From positions 1 to 52,563 of the forward strand of contig CAJTMC010000029.1 of the NCBI GenBank assembly GCA_910577115.1: 52,563 nucleotides of DNA, written 5' to 3'. Below, one piece after another: positions 1-6,615 of the stretch. A model generated the notes under the pieces. The model was not told the origin of the DNA. It saw only the letters and a program-made list of their open reading frames with translations, and made no database searches. This DNA is from an uncultured Lachnospiraceae bacterium (GTDB lineage: Bacteria; Bacillota; Clostridia; Lachnospirales; Lachnospiraceae). The first letter of the stretch is position 1. Each line of letters opens with the position of its first letter. The position numbers were made by a program, and so were the translations under genes.

Positions 1-516
1 ACGGAAACAGGCTTCTACTACCTGAACGCAAGATACTATGACCCACAGACAAAGAGATTTATCAGTGCGGACAGTATAACGACAAACACGGGAACGGATG
101 TCCTTGGATACAACCTGTACTCGTACTGTAAAAACTCACCTGTAGGGAAGGCTGATTATGACGGGCATGCCCCACAGACAATGATGTTGGAACTGTCATT
201 GTTATCAGAACTGGGCGCAGCATGGGTAACATTTCAGGCAGCGGCAGCAGGGCTATCTGTGGGAGCCGCGGCAGCAACAGGTGCGGCATTCGTAGTGTGT
301 ACGGCAGCTGCTATACATAATATATATGTAGGCGTAAAGATAGTTAATGCGGTTGTTGATGCGGCAAAAGACAAGACGAGTGAAGATGCAGGAAAAGAAG
401 GGACATCTAAAAAAATAAAAAAGTTGGGAAAACCAAAACCAATAATGTGCCTTATGATAATAACAAGGCGGATGAACAAGCCAAAAAACACGGATATAAA
501 AATGCGCATGATTTAA
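1..516 (+). CDS. RHS/YD-repeat polymorphic toxin, 3' end only (core tip plus linker)
   Basis: The frame is open from base 1, so the gene enters from the left edge. The first residues contain the C-terminal signature of the RHS core (FYYLNARYYDPQTKRFISAD, then a YNLYSYCKNSP stretch), which normally ends the secreted shell just before a variable toxin domain. Next come an Ala/Gly-rich hydrophobic stretch at about residues 60-105 and a short charged linker. The frame stops at 514-516 after a nonsensical Met/Arg/Lys-rich tail. A sensible toxin-like end lies in the -1 frame, open from 411 to 644. RHS proteins act in contact-dependent killing of neighbouring cells. The core assignment is firm. Whether this gene still makes a full toxin depends on the frame change at about 417-423. 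Confidence 0.85.
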   Translation, partial: TETGFYYLNARYYDPQTKRFISADSITTNTGTDVLGYNLYSYCKNSPVGKADYDGHAPQTMMLELSLLSELGAAWVTFQAAAAGLSVGAAAATGAAFVVCTAAAIHNIYVGVKIVNAVVDAAKDKTSEDAGKEGTSKKIKKLGKPKPIMCLMIITRRMNKPKNTDIKMRMI

Positions 517-644
517 AGAAAGACTATGTTGGGGACAGCGGATCATCTTATGACATAAAACATGATAAAAGTACAGGAGATATATACTTAGAAAGTAAAA
601 ATGGAAAAGTAGTGATACCAACAGGTTTAAAAAATATTCCATAA
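411..644 (+). pseudogene. RHS toxin C-terminal domain in the -1 frame (type 33-like toxin)
   Basis: This frame has no start of its own with a convincing ribosome site; a GTG at 447 is the only nearby candidate. It encodes about 75 residues: a linker rich in Lys, Thr and Asn, then VPYDNNKADEQAKKHGYKNA, HDLKKDYVGD, YDIKHDKSTGDIYLES and a final VVIPTGL. That pattern resembles the C-terminal domains called polymorphic toxin type 33, recognised from memory and not searched. It would join the upstream RHS frame by a -1 shift at the A-AAA-AAG run. So it is either the frameshifted end of a broken toxin or one made by recoding. The next gene (671) is a probable immunity gene, which fits a toxin end here. 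Confidence 0.55.
417..423 (+). other. A-AAA-AAG heptamer at the RHS frame change
   Basis: The zero-frame codons here are ATA, AAA, AAG, so the heptamer has the X-XXY-YYZ phase of a classic bacterial -1 slippery site. Slipping puts the next codon at 423 (GTT) and continues directly into the toxin-like frame that ends at 644. A stop at 408-410 in the -1 frame means the switch must happen after 410, which this site satisfies. I do not see a strong downstream stem-loop, so a simple one-base deletion in the A-rich stretch remains the plainer explanation. Confidence 0.4.
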
Positions 645-670
645 GAATAGAGAGAAGAGGTGTTTCTAAA

Positions 671-1099
671 ATGACAGATTGTTTTCCGCATATTGAGGTT
701 GTTTTTGGAATTGAAGGAAAAAATTTAAATAATAAAAGCTTTACAGAACAAGTAAAAATTTTACCGACATCAATAAGGGAAATTGATGATTGGCCTGATG
801 CTATTAAAAATAATCCAAACCTTCCAGAAGAACTACAACCTAGATGTGTTTGGTGCTTATCTCAAAAAGCAGAGTTATGTAAACAAGTAGAAATACCCAT
901 TAATAAAATAATAGATTATATAAAGGGGAAAGAACAAATAATATTAGATTACTGCAAAAAAAATAAATTAAAAAAATACTTATGTATTATAATTCGTTCA
1001 GAAAAAATGGATTTGCCAGCATTAGTTCTTCCTTCAGACATGGTCTCTTATTTTGGAAAACTAGAAATAGAAATAAGTTTTGATTTATATATTTATTAA
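671..1099 (+). CDS. Probable immunity protein, DUF4279 family
   Basis: This 142-residue soluble protein has the layout of DUF4279: an N-terminal strand (IEVVFGIEG), a central W-containing segment (CVWCLSQKAELCKQVEIPIN), and a C-terminal strand pair (YLCIIIRSE, then YFGKLEIEISFDLYIY). DUF4279 proteins are common directly downstream of RHS and other polymorphic toxin ends, where they are taken to be immunity proteins that bind and block the toxin in the producing cell. An AGAGG ribosome site at 655-660 precedes the ATG. The gene lies 26 bases after the toxin-like end, the usual toxin-immunity spacing. It is strongly AT-rich compared with the genes after 2849, as are the other genes in this row. 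The role is inferred from family and position. Confidence 0.7.
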   Translation: MTDCFPHIEVVFGIEGKNLNNKSFTEQVKILPTSIREIDDWPDAIKNNPNLPEELQPRCVWCLSQKAELCKQVEIPINKIIDYIKGKEQIILDYCKKNKLKKYLCIIIRSEKMDLPALVLPSDMVSYFGKLEIEISFDLYIY

Positions 1100-1213
1100 G
1101 AACATATGCCTACTCTGAATGGAGGCATTTAGATAAATGCATTTTTTATGTGGTTAAACGTAATTGGTTCAGTGATGTGTGAACAGTTAAATATCTGTTT
1201 GGCAGACATCTGA

Positions 1214-1365
1214 TTAAAAAAATACAGGCAAAAGAATAAGATAATCATCGGGACCGGTTATAAGAAAGGCTCAAGCCCAGAGAAACATTATTTCCTTGGG
1301 AAAACGCCTTCGGAGATGTCATAGAAGTCTACAGGAATAGCGACTCTGTATTAATTGGAGGTTAA
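1214..1365 (+). pseudogene. Decayed toxin C-terminus fragment
   Basis: Two overlapping frames carry protein-like sequence without a start. Frame one, from 1214, has IIIGTGYKKGSSPEKHYF and stops at 1322-1324. Frame two, from 1264, has FGDVIEVYRNSDSVLIGG and stops at 1363-1365. Together they look like one short toxin end with an indel in about 1290-1320. The fragment sits immediately upstream of the Imm53-like gene, where its matching toxin would be expected. No family is recognised with confidence. The stretch 1100-1213 shows nothing else. Confidence 0.35.
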
Positions 1366-1370
1366 AGTAA

Positions 1371-1658
1371 ATGGATCAAATTGAATGGTTGGAAAAATGG
1401 TATCAGAAAACTTGTAATAGACACAGGGAACATTTTTACGGAATCGAAATAGGAACATTGGATAATCCAGGCTGGTATATTAACATTGACTTAAGAGAAA
1501 CACAATATGAAAGCCTAAAAATGGATGAAATAAAGAAAGAGGGGGATTGTGATTGGATGAGATGTGTAATTTCCGACGGAATTTTTAAAGGTGTTGGTGA
1601 TTGTTTGAAGCTTAAAGAAATTATACAAGTATTTAAGGATGTAATTGAAGGAAAATAA
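1371..1658 (+). CDS. Immunity protein, Imm53-like
   Basis: This 95-residue protein begins with IEWLEKWYQKTC, followed by HFYGIEIGTLDNPGWYINID and a Trp-containing centre (DCDWMRCVISD), then a C-terminal helix (LKLKEIIQVFKDVIEG). This is the pattern of the Imm53 family of predicted immunity proteins from polymorphic toxin loci. A TTGGAGG ribosome site at 1354-1360 precedes the ATG. Its matching toxin is only a decayed fragment just upstream, so this is probably an orphan immunity gene kept for protection against kin. The last 20 or so bases of the gene and the sequence after it are copied at 2611-2657, a mark of cassette recombination. Confidence 0.75.
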   Translation: MDQIEWLEKWYQKTCNRHREHFYGIEIGTLDNPGWYINIDLRETQYESLKMDEIKKEGDCDWMRCVISDGIFKGVGDCLKLKEIIQVFKDVIEGK

Positions 1659-1678
1659 GTTATATTTAAAGTAGCATT
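1631..1678 (+). repeat. Imm53 3'-end repeat, unit 1
   Basis: This covers the last codons of the Imm53-like gene and about 20 bases after it. It matches 2611-2657 with a few substitutions and one gap. The two copies bracket the linker copy, the orphan toxin and the Imm32-like pair, so they mark the edges of an inserted or duplicated cassette. Confidence 0.75.
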
Positions 1679-1710
1679 AGGAGGCCAAAATTAGCTACAG
1701 TTATAATACT

Positions 1711-1763
1711 TATACATAATATATATGTAGGTGTAAAGATAGTTAATGCGATTGTTGATGCGG
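1711..1763 (+). repeat. Copy of the RHS linker (second unit; first at 312-364)
   Basis: These 53 bases match 312-364 at 51 positions by eye. The first copy encodes the HNIYVGVKIVNAVVDA linker inside the RHS gene. The second copy keeps the same reading but has no RHS core upstream and runs into a TAA at 1766-1768. It is the homology by which a displaced toxin end could recombine with the RHS gene. Confidence 0.85.
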
Positions 1764-1768
1764 TGTAA

Positions 1769-2050
1769 GATGGTAAGAATGAAACAGCAGGGAAGGAAGG
1801 TACAGGTGAAGCCGGTAAAAGAATAGGAGATTCTGAAAATAAACCTACTGATCCGTCTGATATGCAACGTCAAGTTAGAAAAGGAAAAGCACCAAAGGGA
1901 GTAAAAAGAGTAGATAAAGGAAATGAAGGTACATGCACGCAACCGTACATTCACTTTAGAGATGGAACTTCAATAAATCAAGATGGAAGTGTTCATGACA
2001 AAAGAAATGGAAAACCGAAATTAAATAATGAAATAAAAAAGGTTAGATGA
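1769..2050 (+). pseudogene. Orphan RHS toxin tip, type 24-like, without core
   Basis: After the linker copy and an in-frame TAA (1766-1768), the same frame is open to 2050. It contains MQRQVRKGKAPKGVKRVDKG, then YIHFRDGTSINQDGSVHDKR. This resembles the small C-terminal toxins called polymorphic toxin type 24 (the QxxxGxAPKGVxRVDKGN and HIHFxDGTS motifs), recalled and not searched. An ATG exists at 1862 but lacks a clear ribosome site. The piece is best read as a silent toxin cassette: linker homology on the left, toxin domain, and immunity genes on the right. The single base change AAA to TAA in the linker would keep it from being read through. Confidence 0.6.
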
Positions 2051-2073
2051 AAATAATAGGAGGTATTAGGAAT

Positions 2074-2319
2074 ATGAGAATTTACGGACGCGAAGATAGT
2101 GAGTTAGAAAAGGTTATACCATATTTTTTTTTAGAACAGGTACATATAGTAGCAGATTTAGAAGAAATTGATAAGATAATTAAATTTCTTTTAGTGGCTA
2201 AAAAAGAACAGAGTGAAAATGCAATAGAAAAAAAGATAATCCCTTCGCATATGAAAGATGTTATTGAGTTAAAGTCACCGAAAGATGAAAGCCTAGATAT
2301 TGTAGTTACTGTATTTTAA
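2074..2319 (+). CDS. Small immunity-type protein, Imm32-like (first of two)
   Basis: This is an 81-residue protein, counted from the ATG at 2074, which has an AGGAGGT ribosome site at 2059-2065; an ATG at 2047 overlapping the toxin stop is possible but lacks a site. Its core, VHIVADLEEIDKIIKFLLVA, is shared with the next gene (ITINCDAKELDKIIRFLMYC), so the two are paralogs. Both resemble the Imm32 family: an N-terminal strand, a helix of the form PEELxKIxxFL, and a C-terminal segment with a conserved His. Position directly after a toxin tip supports an immunity role. Family assignment is moderate. Confidence 0.55.
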   Translation: MRIYGREDSELEKVIPYFFLEQVHIVADLEEIDKIIKFLLVAKKEQSENAIEKKIIPSHMKDVIELKSPKDESLDIVVTVF

Positions 2320-2335
2320 AATAGGAGGTGTTGGC

Positions 2336-2593
2336 GTGAAATTTATCGGGAATAAGAGTAGGTACTCCAAAAGGGATATTGACTTGAAAGAAATTACAAT
2401 TAACTGCGATGCAAAGGAACTTGATAAAATAATAAGGTTCTTAATGTATTGTAAAAAAAGTCATATTGGTGTTGATGGTGAGTTTAGTGTATGTCATTCC
2501 CATATACAAGATTGGGATGAGTCATGGAAAATAGGAATGCCAGATATCGTTATATATACAATATTTGATAATAAAGAAAATAACATTATCTGA
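2336..2593 (+). CDS. Small immunity-type protein, Imm32-like (second of two)
   Basis: This 85-residue protein starts at a GTG, with AGGAGGTG at 2323-2330. It opens with MKFIGNKSRY, a typical Imm32-like start, then has the ITINCDAKELDKIIRFL helix, a CHSHIQDWDESW segment that keeps the family's His and acidic residues, and MPDIVIYTIFDN at the end. It is a diverged paralog of the gene 16 bases upstream, so the pair may protect against two toxin variants. It is followed at once by the truncated Imm53 end. Confidence 0.6.
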   Translation: MKFIGNKSRYSKRDIDLKEITINCDAKELDKIIRFLMYCKKSHIGVDGEFSVCHSHIQDWDESWKIGMPDIVIYTIFDNKENNII

Positions 2594-2610
2594 TATACGA
2601 TTAAGCTTGG

Positions 2611-2657
2611 ATTTAAAGATGTAATTGAGGGGAAATAAGTTAATTTAAAGTAGCATT
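2611..2657 (+). repeat. Imm53 3'-end repeat, unit 2 (truncated gene end)
   Basis: Here the end of an Imm53-like gene (encoding FKDVIEGK then stop) appears without the rest of the gene, followed by the same downstream bases as at 1655-1678. It is a relic of an older Imm53 copy or of an unequal exchange. Nothing else recognisable lies between it and the promoter at 2747. Confidence 0.7.
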
Positions 2658-2746
2658 TGAATAGCACAGATGATTCTTTCCCAAGAGGGAAGGTATCGAA
2701 TGCAGAAACAAGGGAAACGGAATATGAGTTAATTTTGCACAATTCC

Positions 2747-2775
2747 TTGAAATATTTCCATTTTTTTGGTTTAAT
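2747..2775 (+). promoter_or_regulatory. Sigma-A-type promoter for the phosphohexomutase gene
   Basis: TTGAAA at 2747-2752 and TTTAAT at 2770-2775 are separated by 17 bases, about 70 bases before the start codon. It would start transcription of the surface-polysaccharide genes and marks the right limit of the toxin-immunity row. Confidence 0.5.
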
Positions 2776-2848
2776 AGAATTATGTAAAATTTAACAGTCA
2801 AGGGGCACTCCTTTGGCGAGTACAAATTAATCATGTGGAGGTAGCAGT

Positions 2849-4576
2849 ATGAGTTTTATGGACGAATTTAACTTCTGGCTCAAAGACGACTATTTTGACC
2901 AGGCGACAAAGGACGAGCTTTTAAAAATCAAGGACAATGAAAGCGAAATCGAGGAACGCTTCTACAAAGAGCTTGAGTTTGGTACAGGCGGTCTGCGCGG
3001 TATCATTGGCGCAGGTACAAACAGAATGAATATCTACACAGTACGCAAGGCGACACAGGGACTTGCAAACTACATTATCAAGCAGGGCGGCGCATCAAAA
3101 GGCGTTGCAATTGCCTATGACTCAAGACGTATGAGTCCGGAATTTGCAGATGAGACAGCGCGCTGTCTTGCAGCAAACGGCATCAAGGCTTATGTATTTG
3201 ATTCCTTAAGACCGACACCGGAGCTTTCGTTTGCGCTTCGCAAGCTTGGCTGCATCGCAGGCGTAGTGGTTACTGCAAGCCATAATCCGCCCGAGTACAA
3301 CGGCTACAAGGCATACTGGGAGGACGGCGCACAGGTAACACCTCCACACGACAACGGTATTATCGGCGAAGTAAGAGCCATCACAGATTATCATAACGTA
3401 AAGACAATGCCAAAGGAAGAAGCAATGGCAAAGGGACTTTACGAGATCATCGGCAGGGAAATTGACGATGCGTACATGGCAGAGCTCAAAAAGCAGAGCA
3501 TTCACCCTGAAATTATCAAGGAAGTATCAAAGGATATCAAGATTGTATACACACCGTTCCACGGTACAGGAAATATCCCTGTAAGGCGTGTTTTGGAGGA
3601 GCTTGGATTTGAGAACGTCTATGTCGTTCCCGAGCAGGAGCTTCCCGATCCCGACTTTACGACACTCGATTACCCCAATCCCGAGGACCCGAAGGCATTT
3701 ACACTCGCATTAAAGCTTGCGAAAGAAAAAGGCGCGGATATCGTTATGGCAACCGATCCCGACGCAGACAGACTTGGCGTGTATGCACTTGATACAAAGA
3801 GCGGCGAGTATGTGCCGTTTACCGGAAATATGTCCGGCATGCTGATTGCAGAGTACATTCTCCGCGAGAGAAGAGCGACAAACACAATGCCCGAAAATCC
3901 GGCGCTTGTAACAACGATTGTTACCACAAACATGACAAAGCCAATCACAGAGGCTTATAATGTGAAATTAATCGAAGTTCTGACAGGCTTTAAGTATATC
4001 GGCGAGCAGATTAAGCTCTTTGAGCAGACAGGCTCTAATTCGTATGCATTCGGTCTTGAGGAAAGCTATGGCTGTCTTGTCGGCACACACGCAAGAGATA
4101 AGGATGCGGTTGTCGCTGTTATGATGCTTGCAGAGGTTGCTTCATGGTGCAAGAAGAACAACATGACACTCTGGGATATGATGATTGACGTATACGAGAA
4201 ATACGGCTACTATAAGGAAACACAGTATTCGATTACCATGAAGGGCATCGACGGTGCAAAAGAGATTGCGGCGTTAATGGATAAATTCAGAAGCAATCCG
4301 CCCAAGGAGTTTGGCGATCTCAAGGTGACACAGTTTAGAGATTATGCAAACGACATTGTTGTAAACATGGAGACGAACGAGAAGGGAACAACAGGGCTTC
4401 CGAAGTCGAATGTGCTCTACTTTGATTTGACAAACGATTCATGGTGCTGCGCAAGACCTTCCGGCACAGAGCCGAAGATTAAATTCTACATGGGCGTTAA
4501 GGGCACAAGCCTTGAGGACGCGCAGAAGAAGAGCGATGCCTTGACTGATGCAGTCAAAGCTGTCATTGAGAGCTAA
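2849..4576 (+). CDS. pgcA: Phosphoglucomutase/phosphomannomutase (alpha-D-phosphohexomutase)
   Basis: This 575-residue cytosolic enzyme interconverts hexose 1- and 6-phosphates, feeding sugar nucleotides to the glycan genes that follow. All four family signatures are visible: the phosphoserine loop TASHNPPEYNGYK (Ser144), the metal loop ATDPDADRLG (Asp303 onward), the sugar loop GLEESYG and the phosphate-binding RPSGTEPKIKFY near the end. The length is normal for the 570-580 residue PgcA-type mutases of Firmicutes. A GTGGAGG ribosome site precedes the ATG. The gene is complete. Whether glucose or mannose phosphates are preferred cannot be read from sequence; the symbol follows the Bacillus homologue. 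Confidence 0.93.
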   Translation: MSFMDEFNFWLKDDYFDQATKDELLKIKDNESEIEERFYKELEFGTGGLRGIIGAGTNRMNIYTVRKATQGLANYIIKQGGASKGVAIAYDSRRMSPEFADETARCLAANGIKAYVFDSLRPTPELSFALRKLGCIAGVVVTASHNPPEYNGYKAYWEDGAQVTPPHDNGIIGEVRAITDYHNVKTMPKEEAMAKGLYEIIGREIDDAYMAELKKQSIHPEIIKEVSKDIKIVYTPFHGTGNIPVRRVLEELGFENVYVVPEQELPDPDFTTLDYPNPEDPKAFTLALKLAKEKGADIVMATDPDADRLGVYALDTKSGEYVPFTGNMSGMLIAEYILRERRATNTMPENPALVTTIVTTNMTKPITEAYNVKLIEVLTGFKYIGEQIKLFEQTGSNSYAFGLEESYGCLVGTHARDKDAVVAVMMLAEVASWCKKNNMTLWDMMIDVYEKYGYYKETQYSITMKGIDGAKEIAALMDKFRSNPPKEFGDLKVTQFRDYANDIVVNMETNEKGTTGLPKSNVLYFDLTNDSWCCARPSGTEPKIKFYMGVKGTSLEDAQKKSDALTDAVKAVIES

Positions 4577-4595
4577 ATATAAAATAAATGAAAAT

Positions 4596-4636
4596 GATAA
4601 CCGGAAAGCTGCCTGAAAAGCGGCTTTTTGGTTATC
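4596..4636 (+). terminator. Hairpin after the phosphohexomutase gene
   Basis: GATAACC at 4596-4602 pairs with GGTTATC at 4630-4636, and the stem continues inward with GAAAGC and GCTTTTT on the two arms around a short loop. There is no T-run after the stem, so it may only weaken transcription into the GtrA gene or protect the upstream message. Confidence 0.45.
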
Positions 4637-4680
4637 ATAACAGTATAAACGGATATTCAACGGAAATAAAGAGGAACATT

Positions 4681-5124
4681 ATGAAAAAACTATTGGAACA
4701 AATTATCAAATTCGGTTTTGTCGGCGTCTTATGCTTTTTGATTGATTTTGCCATATCTACCGGACTTTTCCATCTGTTGAACAATATAACGTCAAGGAAT
4801 ATTGCGACGGCAGTTGGCGGCTTTTTCGGATTTACGATATCGGTCGTAGTAAATTACATCCTCAGCATGAAATTTGTGTTTGAACGCAAAGAGGATTTAA
4901 GCAGAAAAAAAGAATTTGTGATATTTTTAATTTTGAGCGTGATTGGATTAGGGATAAACGAAGCGATTCTGCTTGCGTGCAGCGCAGGCTATGAAGCGAA
5001 TGCGTTTCTCTTTGAAGCTTTTAGCGATACAGTCTGGTTTGCGGTATCAAAGATTGCTGCAACCGCAATCGTGATGGTTTACAATTTTGTCAGCAGAAAA
5101 ATCTTTTTGGAAAAAAAATCGTGA
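4681..5124 (+). CDS. GtrA-family membrane protein
   Basis: This is a 147-residue protein with four predicted membrane spans. The first is FGFVGVLCFLIDFAISTGLF and the second contains IATAVGGFFGFTISVVVNYI, the GtrA pattern that ends in an N-Y residue pair before a basic loop (KFVFERK). GtrA proteins help move lipid-linked sugars across the membrane during polysaccharide or O-antigen glucosylation. The ATG at 4681 follows AAAGAGGAAC; an in-frame ATG at 4588 lies in the hairpin and has no site. The gene lies between the mutase and the glycosyltransferases, which suits a flippase for a glycolipid donor. Confidence 0.85.
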   Translation: MKKLLEQIIKFGFVGVLCFLIDFAISTGLFHLLNNITSRNIATAVGGFFGFTISVVVNYILSMKFVFERKEDLSRKKEFVIFLILSVIGLGINEAILLACSAGYEANAFLFEAFSDTVWFAVSKIAATAIVMVYNFVSRKIFLEKKS

Positions 5125-5185
5125 AGAGCAGCGTTCTTCATTATTGGTAAAATTCGCGTAATGGATTTATCGAGGTATTTAATAT

Positions 5186-6580
5186 ATGAGTTTGGCACAA
5201 AATATAAAGAAGACAATGAATTATTGCAGAAAAAACGGTTACAGCGAGGCATTTTTTGCCGCATGGGAGCGTGTAACGGCAAAATACTACAGAAACTATA
5301 CGTATCGCCAGCCAAGCGGGGAGGAGCTTGCACAGCAAAGACAGGATCAGAGCATCACTGACATTTGCTTTTCGATCCTTGTGCCTGCTTTTGAAACGCA
5401 GACAGTGTATATGATGGCGCTGATTGACAGCTGTCTTGCACAGACCTATGCAAACTGGGAGCTGATTATTGCGGACGGCAGCAAGAGCGATGTTGTAAAG
5501 AAAGCGGTTTCCGGCTACAACGATCCACGTATCAGGTATGAGAAGCTTTCTCAAAACGGCGGTATTGCAGGAAACACAAGCAAGGCAATTACACTTGCAA
5601 AAGGGGATTATTGCGGTCTTTTAGACCACGATGACATGATTACTCCGGATGCGCTGTATGAGATGGCGCATGCCATAAAAAATAAAAATGATGAAAACAA
5701 GCCGATACTGGTGTATTCGGATGAAGATAAATGCGACTCGTCGGGGACAAGCTTTTATGATCCGCATTTTAAGATGGATTTTAACTTGGATCTGATCCTG
5801 ACAAATAATTACATCTGCCATTTTACGATGGTAGAGACGGAAACGCTGAAAAAGCTTGATATCCGGACAGATTATGACGGTTCGCAGGATTATGACCTGA
5901 TACTGCGCATTGTGAGCACACTTTTATTGCGGGAAAAAGAGAACACCGGTGCGGTGCGCGTGGAGAAAAAAATTGCGCATATCTCAAAGGTGCTGTATCA
6001 TTGGCGCTGCCATGAAAACTCGACGGCGGAGAATCCGCAGAGCAAGATGTATGCTTATGAGGCAGGAAAAAAGGCGTTGATTGACTTTGTGGACCGCATG
6101 GGCTGGAAAGGCGATGTGCGCCACAATAAGCATTTGGGCTTTTACAGAATCGAATATCGAAACAACGTGCTTACGCACAGGCCGGATCTTGCGGCAGTCG
6201 GGGGATTTACGGCATGCCGCGGAAAAATAGCAGGCGGAATCTACAAAGGACAGCCGCTTGTGTATGCGGGCTATATGAACCGAATGGATCTGTATCAAAA
6301 TACACGATTGCTGGATATCCGCAATATGGCTGTCAATAAGGAATACCAGCCGGTTTATGAGGAAGTGACGGGTCACCCGTATGAAAGCACGTTTTATGCG
6401 GACGAAAAGGAACTTCCCCAGTGGATCAGGGAACTTGACAAAACTGCGCAGGGGCGTGCACAAATAGCACTTTTAAGCACAAAGCTCAGCCGGCGGCTGT
6501 TGGAAAAAGGCGGAAGACTTCTTTTGGATCCCGTATGTGTCCGTACCGTAAAGGGCAGAGCGGACAGCTTCCGCAAATAG
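5186..6580 (+). CDS. Family 2 glycosyltransferase (surface glycan)
   Basis: This 464-residue protein has a GT-A fold. After a charged N-terminal region of about 55 residues comes the nucleotide-sugar strand FSILVPAFETQ, then WELIIADGSKSD, the metal-binding LLDHDDMITPDALYEM and YSDEDKCD. A later LYHWRCHENST segment follows. It lacks an obvious membrane anchor. The C-terminal 170 residues have no motif I recognise and may bind the acceptor. It closely resembles the rhamnose-glucose polysaccharide type transferases of Firmicutes. A CGAGG ribosome site lies 10 bases before the ATG. It is co-directional with the next transferase 35 bases on. The sugar transferred is not known. Confidence 0.85.
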   Translation: MSLAQNIKKTMNYCRKNGYSEAFFAAWERVTAKYYRNYTYRQPSGEELAQQRQDQSITDICFSILVPAFETQTVYMMALIDSCLAQTYANWELIIADGSKSDVVKKAVSGYNDPRIRYEKLSQNGGIAGNTSKAITLAKGDYCGLLDHDDMITPDALYEMAHAIKNKNDENKPILVYSDEDKCDSSGTSFYDPHFKMDFNLDLILTNNYICHFTMVETETLKKLDIRTDYDGSQDYDLILRIVSTLLLREKENTGAVRVEKKIAHISKVLYHWRCHENSTAENPQSKMYAYEAGKKALIDFVDRMGWKGDVRHNKHLGFYRIEYRNNVLTHRPDLAAVGGFTACRGKIAGGIYKGQPLVYAGYMNRMDLYQNTRLLDIRNMAVNKEYQPVYEEVTGHPYESTFYADEKELPQWIRELDKTAQGRAQIALLSTKLSRRLLEKGGRLLLDPVCVRTVKGRADSFRK

Positions 6581-6615
6581 CTCCGGTACAAGCACTGACA
6601 GAAGGGACTTATATA

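Noticed and set aside
409..416. The run of seven A at 409-415 as the slippery site
   Set aside because: Its phase does not fit X-XXY-YYZ in the RHS frame, and a -1 stop at 408-410 makes 417-423 the better site.
2640..2746. A gene between the Imm53 relic and the mutase promoter
   Set aside because: Both strands show only short frames with no start site or known pattern.
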